64,000 bases of DNA from Bellilinea sp034411135 (GTDB lineage Bacteria; Chloroflexota; Anaerolineae; Anaerolineales; Anaerolineaceae), in the NCBI GenBank assembly GCA_034411135.1, contig DAOUMN010000079.1:1-64000 (forward strand), written 5' to 3'. Below the pieces are notes generated by a model, which was not told the origin of the DNA, searched no databases, and worked only from the letters and a program-made list of their open reading frames with translations. Both the position numbers and the translations under genes were made by a program. Positions 9,097 through 16,509 of this stretch are shown here, in pieces (positions within the stretch are counted from its first letter, which is position 1; each line of letters starts with the position of its first letter).

Positions 9097-9579
9097 TTAA
9101 GCCCAGTTGACCAGTTTTTCGCGTTTTACTTTTTCATGCAGAGTCATAACGCCATGAATCAAACCTTCCGGGCGCGGCGGGCAGCCGGCAACGTACACAT
9201 CCACCGGCACCACCTCGTCCACACCCTGGACGATAGCGTAATTATTGAACACACCGCCGCACGAGGCACAGTCGCCCATGGCAATGACCCACTTGGGGTC
9301 GGGCATCTGGTCGTACAACTGACGCAGGACGGGAGCCATCTTGCGCGTCACCCGCCCGGCAACAATCATCAGGTCGGATTGGCGCGGGCTGGCACGCATC
9401 AATTCCATTCCAAAACGGCTCATATCGTAATGGGCAGCCTGGGCAGCCATCATCTCAATCGCGCAGCATGCCAGCCCGAACAGCATCGGCCACATCGAGT
9501 TGGTGCGCGCCCAGTTGACCACCTGCTCCAGCGAGGTGGTCACCACGCCCAGGTTGCCAGTTTTTTGCTCTAATCCCAT
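9097..9579 (-). CDS. nuoB: NADH-quinone oxidoreductase subunit B (cluster N2)
   Basis: Carries terminal cluster N2 next to the quinone site (160 aa). Ligands are the tandem Cys38-Cys39 (LACCAIEMM), Cys104 (MGDCASCGG) and Cys133 (VAGCPPRPEG); the spacing equals that of E. coli NuoB. I start it at the ATG at 9579 because AAAGGAG lies 7 bases upstream; the longer version from 9600 would lie further inside nuoA. It overlaps the nuoA 3' end by 10 bases. Confidence 0.96.
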   Translation of the reverse strand: MGLEQKTGNLGVVTTSLEQVVNWARTNSMWPMLFGLACCAIEMMAAQAAHYDMSRFGMELMRASPRQSDLMIVAGRVTRKMAPVLRQLYDQMPDPKWVIAMGDCASCGGVFNNYAIVQGVDEVVPVDVYVAGCPPRPEGLIHGVMTLHEKVKREKLVNWA

Positions 9580-9926
9580 TCCAATGCTCCTTTCTTCCAC
9601 GCGTACAGGTGGGCTACCTCTAAAACGACCAGGAAAACGAGCATCCCGAACAGCCCCAGCGTGCCAAGCTGGCGCAACACGACCGCCCAGGACACCACGA
9701 AAATGACCTCAATATCGAACAGGATGAACAGAACCGCTATCAGATAGTAACGCACCGACATGCGCCGCCTGCCGGGACCATAAGGCACCATGCCAGATTC
9801 GTACGGCGCGGCTTTGCGCACCGTCGGGCGGCGCGGACCGAAGAGCATGCCGAGCAGGATAACAACGAATCCGATCAGGATCGCCAGCGCGAGGATGATC
9901 AGCAGGGGGAGATAATCTTCGATCAT
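9570..9926 (-). CDS. nuoA: NADH-quinone oxidoreductase subunit A
   Basis: Small three-helix membrane subunit (118 aa), first gene of the operon. Typical features are a first helix (LPLLIILALAILIGFVVILLG), the loop KAAPYESGMVPYGPGRRRMSVRYYLIA, and FILFDIEVIFVVSWAV. The ATG at 9926 has AAAGGG 5 bases upstream, which is better than the start 24 bases further up. Confidence 0.95.
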   Translation of the reverse strand: MIEDYLPLLIILALAILIGFVVILLGMLFGPRRPTVRKAAPYESGMVPYGPGRRRMSVRYYLIAVLFILFDIEVIFVVSWAVVLRQLGTLGLFGMLVFLVVLEVAHLYAWKKGALEWD

Positions 9927-9973
9927 GGCAGCCCTTTCAAATTGTACCAAGATAGTCCGAATTGACCGCTGTT

Positions 9974-9979
9974 AGTATA
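9974..9979 (-). promoter_or_regulatory. Probable -10 element of the nuo operon promoter
   Basis: A TATACT hexamer on the minus strand lies about 48 bases before the nuoA start, the right distance for a short leader. No good -35 hexamer is found at 16-18 bases; TTTACC at 19 bases is the nearest, so an activator may be used. The call rests on the -10 match and its position before a long operon. Confidence 0.4.
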
Positions 9980-10246
9980 ACACAGACGGCTCATTGGTGG
10001 TAAATTTCACAAGGAAAATGGATGAGACAAGACAGACTTCTCTATTTTACTTTTATTTGCAAATAAATCAATGCTTCGGGTAAACCTGGCGATAGGGGAC
10101 CTGGAGAACGTGCCAAAGAATACCAAATGATTTGGGTGGCAGATTCTGCCTTCCACCGGCTTCGACAGGCTCAACCGGCAGCAGCATATATGGTTCAATG
10201 AACCGGCTACACGCCCAGCCCATTGCCGCTTGCACCCACCATCCAA
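9980..10246. other. Intergenic region upstream of nuo, with short inverted repeats
   Basis: No credible gene is seen. It holds a perfect 13-base inverted repeat at 10192-10204 (GGTTCA-A-TGAACC) and, at 10157-10176, the run CGGCTTCGACAGGCTCAACC, a type of short motif often scattered between genes in bacterial chromosomes. The left third is AT-rich. The region separates the minus-strand gene at 10247-12139 from nuoA. Confidence 0.4.
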
Positions 10247-12139
10247 TCAGGGATACGGATCAAAGAAAGTGGGTGTCGGACCAACCGGGTAGGGATAACC
10301 TTCACCGGGAGTGCCCTGCGGCGGCGGATAGGCTGTCTCGCCGGGTTGCGGGGTAGCACCCGGCTGCGGAGTGGCACCGGCTGGCAAAGTCGGCTGGCGC
10401 ACCGGGGTGACGCCCGGCGGCAATGTGACCACCGTGGGAAGCGGCGGCGGCTGACCCGGATAGACCCAGGAGGTCGGTGTGGGACGGATTCCGCTCAGTT
10501 TCTCGCTGATGTCATTGACGTACTTGATCGCCCCCTGGCAGGCAGGTTCCAGCTTTGCCGCAACATTGTCCCAGTTGAGCGGCTGCCCAAGCGCAATTAC
10601 CTGGCGCAGCGCATTGGAAAGACAGCCCGAACCAGCATTGTAATTGACCAGGGTAAAGCGCCACAAGTCCTCATAACTGGCAGAGGCGCCCGCCGCGCGC
10701 CCGGTCAGGTTGCTGAACACCCGCCCGACCTGCTCACAATTGCCGATCATCCCCTCCGCAAAAACGCGGATGCTGAAATGCGCCTGTGAAAGATCGATGC
10801 CCGCCGGGCAGTCGGCGCAGGCAGCATTGACCTTGCCAACCAATGCCCCACGCAGCAAGGCGCGTTCCTCTTCCTTTATGTTACCGAAGCCGAGCGCGCA
10901 GCGGCTCTGGTGCAGCACCAGCGGGCAGAAGCCGTCAAAGAAGGACGGATTCCACAACAGAACCGTGTCGGCGCCTTTCTCGGTCAGCTGTCCCAGCCCG
11001 GCTTCCTTGTAATTCTGATAAATACCGGGCCAGAACTGGCTTTCCCGGCTGAAAATATTCTTGAGCAATTGGGCAGGCACGCCGGTATCCAGCGCAACCT
11101 GCAAAATTTCGTCGTCGAACTGGTTCTGCCACGCTACCACCTGTTCGTATGCTGCGCGCACACCGCACTCGCTGGCGGTCAGCGGGGTTTGCAGCCCACC
11201 GTCACGGCACTCGCTGGCATCCACCTCGCGGTTGGCAATCAACATGCCCGCCAGGTAATACAGGCTAACCGCCGAGTACAGCGCTTGCGGATCATCCGGG
11301 GTGGTCAGCCAGGGCGCCGGTCCGCCAATCGGCGGAAAGGACTGCCAGATATCCGAGCAGGAAGCCAGCGCGCCGCCGCGCCACTGCGTGCTGAGCACAT
11401 CCACGTAATAGAGCGGGGTATCATTGGATGCCCCATCCGGCGACATAAAATCGCCCTGCGGAATAACCCGCACCAGGGCGGAGTACTTCTTGCTCGAATC
11501 ACCAAAACTCGAATCCGCCCAGAATTCGATATTCATCCCGCCCTGACCGGTTGGCTGGAGCGGGATGGCACAGGCTTCACCATTGCACACGAACGGCACA
11601 CCGTTGAACTGCCCCTGGATGCTGATGATCATCTCGTTGGGCAGCGGCTCTTCACCGGTCAGCAACAGGTTGGGCAGCGAATCACAGCGATTGCCGGGCG
11701 GCTGGGGGGTGCAGCCAGTAACACTGACCCATACCGAAGGCAGCGGCAGTTCGACCTCGACCTGTTTGCTGGCAGGATACTGAGTGAAATGATACAGATA
11801 CAGCCCCTTGCAGGTTTGCGGACTCTGATCGGGCGAGGTCAGCGCGCAGGGCGGGGTGGCTAGCCACTCGGCGTACAACGTGTTGCCGCACCAGACACGG
11901 ATTTCATCGGCAATCGGCAGCCCTTCGTGCTCAACCAGAAAGCGGCAGGTGATGTCGTTATCTTTCCAGCGCACCAGCCACCATTCGTGACGGGTGAAAT
12001 CGACCTTGAGGCTAATCAGGCGTTTGGGTGCTTCTGGGGTGGCTTCCTCGGCGAGCACAGGCGCAGGCGCAGGCAGTGTGGCTATCAGCAGCCCACCGGC
12101 AAGCAACAAAATGACCCCCAATAATGCCAGCCGTCTCAA
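10247..12139 (-). CDS. Secreted protein with lysozyme/transglycosylase-like domain and Pro-rich tail
   Basis: 630 aa. The N-terminus is a signal peptide (MRRLALLGVILLLAGG...PVLA). Residues about 30-270 are Cys-containing and not recognised. Around residues 345-400, LLKNIFSRESQFWPG followed by EAGLGQLT resembles the SLT fold active site (Glu in the ES motif, then the GxxQ-like segment). VNYNAGSGCLSNAL further on is also SLT-like. The last 90 residues are Pro/Thr/Gly-rich with PQPGATPQPGETAYPPP repeats, like a wall-spanning linker. The start is a TTG at 12139 with AGGAG 4 bases upstream. Enzymatic activity is inferred, not shown. Confidence 0.65.
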   Translation of the reverse strand: MRRLALLGVILLLAGGLLIATLPAPAPVLAEEATPEAPKRLISLKVDFTRHEWWLVRWKDNDITCRFLVEHEGLPIADEIRVWCGNTLYAEWLATPPCALTSPDQSPQTCKGLYLYHFTQYPASKQVEVELPLPSVWVSVTGCTPQPPGNRCDSLPNLLLTGEEPLPNEMIISIQGQFNGVPFVCNGEACAIPLQPTGQGGMNIEFWADSSFGDSSKKYSALVRVIPQGDFMSPDGASNDTPLYYVDVLSTQWRGGALASCSDIWQSFPPIGGPAPWLTTPDDPQALYSAVSLYYLAGMLIANREVDASECRDGGLQTPLTASECGVRAAYEQVVAWQNQFDDEILQVALDTGVPAQLLKNIFSRESQFWPGIYQNYKEAGLGQLTEKGADTVLLWNPSFFDGFCPLVLHQSRCALGFGNIKEEERALLRGALVGKVNAACADCPAGIDLSQAHFSIRVFAEGMIGNCEQVGRVFSNLTGRAAGASASYEDLWRFTLVNYNAGSGCLSNALRQVIALGQPLNWDNVAAKLEPACQGAIKYVNDISEKLSGIRPTPTSWVYPGQPPPLPTVVTLPPGVTPVRQPTLPAGATPQPGATPQPGETAYPPPQGTPGEGYPYPVGPTPTFFDPYP

Positions 12140-12457
12140 TCTGCTCCTCTCCGGAAAACTTGCATGCTTCGTACCAGAAATCAGGAACTGGAATTAGTTT
12201 ATCACATTTCATTGACGAATAAACGCACGGAGTTAACAGTATCTTTTCAGTTCTGTGCTACACTGAATAACAGGTATAGAAAATTTTTTTCGCCGCCTTC
12301 CACCGCGCCAAAGACCGATCAGTGGTAGGCATTTCCGGCACGCAGAGTTGCGGCTTATTATCTCTCCCACCTCCTCGACCAAAATTCAATCGTTTTTACT
12401 ATCGCCGGGCAGCCGTGTGGTTCGCCGTCAATAATCTTGAGTCAGGATGAATCTGCC
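12140..12457. other. Intergenic region between divergent genes
   Basis: A 318-base gap between the minus-strand secreted protein and the plus-strand TIGR04255-type gene, so it should hold both promoters. The middle is AT-rich (12225-12300) with possible -10 boxes TACACT and TATAGA on the plus strand, but no paired -35 that I would trust. No small gene is evident. Confidence 0.4.
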
Positions 12458-13192
12458 ATGGGTAAAAAATATCTGCATCCTCCCTTGATCGAGACGCTGT
12501 GTGAATTTCAATTCGACCCGCATTCGGCGTGGGATGCAAGCATTCCGATGCAGGTGTACGAAAAACTGAAGAGTGTATTTCCCATCCGGCGGCAGGCAAT
12601 AAATTACCCCACCAATCTGCAAAATCGCCCGGCAAGCGTTGAGCCACGCACCGGCGAACGGATGCACTTCCTCAGTCCGGATGAACACTCGCTGGTGCAG
12701 GTTGGCGTCCATCTGCTTGCGGTCAACTGCCTTAAGCCCTATCCCTCCTGGCAGATATTTCTGCCCCTTATCCGGCGCGGCTTCCAGGCGTACTGCAAGT
12801 CCGCCAGCCCCAAAAACATCTTCCGTATCGGGCTGCGCTACATCAACCGGCTGGAACTACCCGGCGCCGCGCCGCGCTTAGAAGACTACCTGGAATTCTA
12901 CCCGTATACCGGTCCGTTGATCGAGCGCAATTTCCGCACCTTCGTCACCGGCATTGACCTGCGCTTCGAAAACGGGCGGGATATTTTGCGCATGCAGTCG
13001 CTCAACACCGAAAGCCCGGCAGTGGACACCTCGGCAGTACTACTCGACCTGGATTACTTTTGCAGCCTGCCAGGACACATTTCATTCGACGAAACATACG
13101 AATGGCTTGAATTGGCGCATGACCGCATCGAACAAACCTTCGAAGCCAGCATCACCCCCCGGGCACGGGAGCTTTTCGGCGAGGTGTGCTGA
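12458..13192 (+). CDS. TIGR04255-type protein of unknown function
   Basis: 244 aa. The N-terminus KKYLHPPLIETLCEFQFDP matches the hallmark of the sporadically distributed TIGR04255 family (a PP-[LI]-x-E-x-x-[CF]-E-[FI] pattern), and the central FRIGLRYINRLELP and C-terminal LDLDYF...HDRIEQTFEASITPRARELFG also fit. The biochemical role is unknown. The start is at ATG 12458, preceded by AGGA; a TTG at 12437 is also in frame. Members often sit alone or near mobile or defence genes; here it stands alone between unrelated neighbours. Confidence 0.7.
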   Translation: MGKKYLHPPLIETLCEFQFDPHSAWDASIPMQVYEKLKSVFPIRRQAINYPTNLQNRPASVEPRTGERMHFLSPDEHSLVQVGVHLLAVNCLKPYPSWQIFLPLIRRGFQAYCKSASPKNIFRIGLRYINRLELPGAAPRLEDYLEFYPYTGPLIERNFRTFVTGIDLRFENGRDILRMQSLNTESPAVDTSAVLLDLDYFCSLPGHISFDETYEWLELAHDRIEQTFEASITPRARELFGEVC

Positions 13193-13276
13193 GCGTGCCC
13201 TCTCTCCAATCGTATGGTTCGGCGGATTGCGCTCACGACCACGACGCTACTTTTCAAAATTACAAAGTCGCTTTGC

Positions 13277-13305
13277 TTGACAGCCCTATGACCCTATGCT
13301 AAAGT
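13277..13305 (+). promoter_or_regulatory. Sigma-70-type promoter of the Roadblock-V4R-REC operon
   Basis: TTGACA at 13277-13282 and TAAAGT at 13300-13305 with a 17-base spacer. Transcription would begin near 13312, giving a leader of about 55 bases before the TTG start at 13368. Confidence 0.7.
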
Positions 13306-13367
13306 AATATTTGGTCTGCCAGATCCGCGCGGGTCCGGGCAAAATTTGTCCCCCCAGGAGTTCCGTC

Positions 13368-13739
13368 TTGACAAAAACACGCACCCAATTGATGGTTGAA
13401 CGCTTGCGCGAATTGCAGGCATCCTCTCCGGATATTGAAGCCTCGGCGGTGGTCAGCATCGATGGTCTGACGATTGCCTCGGCGCTCCCGCAGGGCGTGG
13501 AAGAAGACCGCGTATCGGCAATGTCGGCAGCCATGCTGGCGCTGGGCGAGCGCATCGCTGGCGAACTGGGCAGAGGAGAAATCCAACAGGTTTACATCCG
13601 CGGTGAAAAAGGCTATGTGGTGTTGATGTCGGTCGGCGAGGAAGCCGTGCTGACCACCCTGGCACGCGAACAGGCAAAACTGGGCTTGATTTTGCTTGAT
13701 ATGCGCCGCGCAGCGGAAGACCTCGCCCGCCTGATCTAA
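13368..13739 (+). CDS. Roadblock/LC7 domain protein
   Basis: 123 aa, a single Roadblock/LC7 (MglB-like) domain: N-terminal helix LMVERLRELQ, strand EASAVVSIDGLTIASALP, helix VSAMSAAMLALGERIAGELG, then strands QVYIRGEKGYVVLMSVGEEAVLTTLAR. Such proteins dimerise and regulate small GTPases or act as signalling scaffolds. No GTPase gene is in the window. The start is a TTG at 13368 with AGGAG 7 bases upstream; the reading frame extends further up without a ribosome site. First gene of a four-gene operon. Confidence 0.85.
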   Translation: MTKTRTQLMVERLRELQASSPDIEASAVVSIDGLTIASALPQGVEEDRVSAMSAAMLALGERIAGELGRGEIQQVYIRGEKGYVVLMSVGEEAVLTTLAREQAKLGLILLDMRRAAEDLARLI

Positions 13740-13754
13740 AGGCTCGAACAAACC

Positions 13755-14387
13755 ATGCAATCGATCCCGAAAAGCGGCTTCTACTACCCCAATAAAATCG
13801 CGCGACTGGCCATTCTTGCCTACGAAGAAGTGATGGGCAAAAATGGGTTGAATGCCATCCTCAACCTGGCAGGATTGCCCCACCTGATCAACAATTACCC
13901 GCCCGACAACCTGGAACGCCAGTTCGATTTCGCCGACTTTTCTGCCATTCAGGGCGCACTGGAAGAAATGTACGGTCCCCGCGGCGGGCGCGGTCTGGCG
14001 TTGCGCGCCGGACGCGCCACCTTCGATGCCGGGCTGCGCAACTTCGGCGCGCTGGCAGGGGTGGGCGACCTGGCGTTCAAGGTGCTGCCGCTGCAAGCCA
14101 AACTGCGCATTGGTTTGCCAGCCATGGCGCGCATCTTCACCCAGACCAGCGACCAGCACTCGACGGTCGAGGAAAAGGACGACCACTTTCTGTATATCAT
14201 CCACCGTTGTCCGGTTTGCTGGGGGCGTCACACCGACAAACCGGCTTGCTTCATCGCCACCGGTCTCCTTCAGGAAGGCTTGAAGTGGGTTTCCGGCGGG
14301 CATGAATTCCGTGTCACCCAAACCACTGCTCATTCGGTGGGCGATGCAACCTGCGATTTCGTGATTCTCAAAGAACCTGTTACCTGA
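13755..14387 (+). CDS. V4R (4-vinyl reductase-like) domain protein
   Basis: 210 aa. The C-terminal half matches the V4R small-molecule/metal-binding fold: Cys152 and Cys155 (HRCPVCWGR), Cys165 (KPACFIATG), and Cys200 (GDATCDFVI), a conserved pattern around a G-[LI]-x-[EQ]G helix. The N-terminal half is a helical extension. V4R proteins bind hydrocarbons or other ligands, often in signalling or in bacteriochlorophyll and phenol pathways. No such pathway is nearby, so a sensor role with the Roadblock protein and the response regulator is inferred. Confidence 0.8.
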   Translation: MQSIPKSGFYYPNKIARLAILAYEEVMGKNGLNAILNLAGLPHLINNYPPDNLERQFDFADFSAIQGALEEMYGPRGGRGLALRAGRATFDAGLRNFGALAGVGDLAFKVLPLQAKLRIGLPAMARIFTQTSDQHSTVEEKDDHFLYIIHRCPVCWGRHTDKPACFIATGLLQEGLKWVSGGHEFRVTQTTAHSVGDATCDFVILKEPVT

Positions 14388-14406
14388 CATCGGATCCAAT
14401 CCCCCC

Positions 14407-15273
14407 GTGGAAGACGAAAAAGCAACCCTGCTGATTGTCGAAGACGACCTGGATGTAGCCGAGATGCTCAACGCCTACTTCCAGGTGCAGGGGTATGAAG
14501 TCCACACAGTCAACTGGGGTGAGGACGGCGTACGCGCTGCGCTCTCCACCCTGCCCGACCTGATCATTCTGGATATCCGCCTGCCGGACATCGACGGCTT
14601 CGAAGTTGCCCGCCAGCTGCGCGAACACCGCAAGACCAAAAACATCCCCATCCTGTTCCTGACCGAGCGGCGCGAGCGCAGCGACCGCCTGCGCGGTCTG
14701 CAGTTGAGCGCCGAGGACTACATCACAAAACCGTTCGATATCCAGGAACTGCGCCTGCGCGTGCGCAACACGCTGCGCCGCGCCCGGCAAGGCTCGCTGA
14801 CCAACCCGGTCACCGGTCTGCCGGAGGGCAGCCTGGTGGACGAACAACTGCAAGCCTGGCTGAACGATAGCACTGCTGCCCTGTTTACTGTCTCGCTGCT
14901 CAACTTGGATCATTTCCGCGAGGTGTACGGCTTCGTCGCCTCGGATGATCTGCTGCGCGCCATTGGGCTGATGCTGCACGACCTGCTGGGCGAGATGAGC
15001 CCCGCCGGCTTCTTCCTGGGGCACCTGACCCAAACGGATTTTGTGGTGATCGCCCGCCTGGAAAGCCGCGCGCTGTTCAGCGAGCGGGCAAAGAAACGCC
15101 TGGAGCAATCCTTTGAGTATTTTTACCGCGACCAGGACCGCTCGCGGGGGGTGTTTCGCGAACAAGGCTTGACCATCGCAGTGCAGGAGCTCCAGCCCGC
15201 GCCCGGAAAACTCATCCGCAACCTGGAACACGTGCATTCCTGCTTAAAAGAGATGGTTCAAGGCGCATCCTGA
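14407..15273 (+). CDS. Response regulator with REC and degenerate GGDEF-like domain
   Basis: 288 aa. Residues 7-122 form a receiver domain with the acidic pair at 13-14, phosphoacceptor Asp56 (LIILDIRLPDIDG), Thr86 and Lys108 (YITKPF). Residues about 130-285 resemble a GGDEF domain (TNPVTGLPEGSLVDEQL, then LLNLDHFREVYGFVASDDLLRAIG), but the catalytic loop reads GHLTQTDF instead of GGDEF, so cyclase activity is unlikely. The start is GTG 14407 with a weak ribosome site. It ends 1 base into the next gene (TGATG overlap). Confidence 0.85.
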   Translation: MEDEKATLLIVEDDLDVAEMLNAYFQVQGYEVHTVNWGEDGVRAALSTLPDLIILDIRLPDIDGFEVARQLREHRKTKNIPILFLTERRERSDRLRGLQLSAEDYITKPFDIQELRLRVRNTLRRARQGSLTNPVTGLPEGSLVDEQLQAWLNDSTAALFTVSLLNLDHFREVYGFVASDDLLRAIGLMLHDLLGEMSPAGFFLGHLTQTDFVVIARLESRALFSERAKKRLEQSFEYFYRDQDRSRGVFREQGLTIAVQELQPAPGKLIRNLEHVHSCLKEMVQGAS

Positions 15274-16013
15274 TGAAAATTATTTCCGTTATCCCTACTT
15301 ATAATGAAGCCGAAAACCTGCCCCGCCTGAGCGAAACCCTGCTCTCCCTGCCACTGGCGGACCTCTCACTGCTGATCGTGGATGATAACAGCCCAGACGG
15401 CAGCGGGCAAATTGCCGAGCAGCTGGCAGCGGCTTCCAACGGACGAATGTTCGTGATGCACCGATCGGGAAAACTGGGACTGGGCAGCGCCTACATTCAA
15501 GGTTTTGAGCGCGCGCTCAACCTGGGCGCGGAGGCGGTCTGCCAGATGGACGCGGATTTTTCCCACCCGCCGGAGAAAATCGTCGAACTGGCAGCCGCAC
15601 TGGAACAGTGCGATGTTGCCCTCGGTTCGCGCTATGTGCCGGGCGGCAGCCTGGACGAACGCTGGCCCTTCTGGCGCAGGGGATTGTCCGCTTTCGGCAA
15701 CCTGTACGCGCGCTCCATCCTGGGCATTCCGGTCAAAGACGTGACCGGCGGATTTCGCCTGTGGCGGCGCGAAACGCTCAAACGCATGCCGCTCGAACGG
15801 GTGCGCTCTAACGGCTACGTCTTCCAGGTGGAGATGATCTACCTGGCGCACCTGCTCGGCTTCCACTCACGGGAAATTCCGATCTACTTTGCCGACCGGC
15901 GCTGGGGACAGTCGAAGATGTCGCTGCGCATCCAGGTAGAGGCGGCTTACCGCACCTGGCTGCTGCTCTGGTTATACCGCGACCTGCGCCAGAAACGCTC
16001 CATCGCCCAGTAA
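15273..16013 (+). CDS. Family 2 glycosyltransferase, polyprenol-phosphate mannosyltransferase-like
   Basis: 246 aa, the size of single-domain DPM1-type enzymes. It shows SVIPTYNEAENLP at the N-terminus, LLIVDDNSPDGSG, the metal-binding DAD in CQMDADFSHPPE, GSRYVPGG, and VKDVTGGFRLWRRETL. These enzymes move a sugar from a nucleotide carrier to polyprenol phosphate at the membrane. The C-terminus ends in basic residues with no extra helices. The ATG overlaps the response regulator stop, so it belongs to that operon. Confidence 0.88.
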   Translation: MKIISVIPTYNEAENLPRLSETLLSLPLADLSLLIVDDNSPDGSGQIAEQLAAASNGRMFVMHRSGKLGLGSAYIQGFERALNLGAEAVCQMDADFSHPPEKIVELAAALEQCDVALGSRYVPGGSLDERWPFWRRGLSAFGNLYARSILGIPVKDVTGGFRLWRRETLKRMPLERVRSNGYVFQVEMIYLAHLLGFHSREIPIYFADRRWGQSKMSLRIQVEAAYRTWLLLWLYRDLRQKRSIAQ

Positions 16014-16096
16014 GCCGCTCGCGGGGCTCTGCACGTCGCCATGCTTTTGGGTATTGGATGAGTTGCGAGCAGGCTCGGTGAAAGGATTTCACCCGC

Positions 16097-16441
16097 TCAA
16101 TCGCGGAAGCCGGAGCGCTCGATCAGCCATTCGATCGTCTCCACATCCTCGCTGGCAATGTCGAGCAATTCAAAACCGGTGTCGTAAAAATCGGGGTTGA
16201 TATCCTCGCGGCACCATTTGCTGCGCGCGCGGAAGACCAGCTCATTTTTACCGCTGATCTCATACGGTAGCTGCATTCTCAGGGTGTAAACCCGGTCGGT
16301 TTCCAGTGCCTGCGGGCTGATCAACATCACCCCTTCGGCGGTGATGTCCACCAAGTGCCCCAGCAGGGCGTGCGTGGCGTGATCGAACACCAGCAGATAA
16401 TAAATAATATGGCGTCTCTTTAATTTCCGGCGCTCCTGCAT
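16097..16441 (-). CDS. PilZ domain protein
   Basis: 114 aa. It begins MQERRKLKRRHIIYYLLVFD, where the RRxxxR-like basic start and the later LVDITAEGVMLIS fit the c-di-GMP-binding PilZ pattern (RxxxR...[DN]x[SA]xxG; here ITAEG, a slight deviation). The ATG at 16441 has AGGAG 8 bases upstream; the longer reading frame overlaps the next gene and is not PilZ-like. Probably a c-di-GMP effector, which fits the diguanylate cyclase at 57836-59470. Confidence 0.75.
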   Translation of the reverse strand: MQERRKLKRRHIIYYLLVFDHATHALLGHLVDITAEGVMLISPQALETDRVYTLRMQLPYEISGKNELVFRARSKWCREDINPDFYDTGFELLDIASEDVETIEWLIERSGFRD

Positions 16442-16509
16442 CGGGCATCTCCTGTGGGATATGGAGTAGTATAGCCGATTGCGCCGAAATTTCCCACCCC
16501 GCCGAATGC

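Noticed and set aside
10007..10246. Possible 79 aa minus-strand gene upstream of nuoA
   Set aside because: No ribosome site or family; it covers the repeat-like intergenic region.
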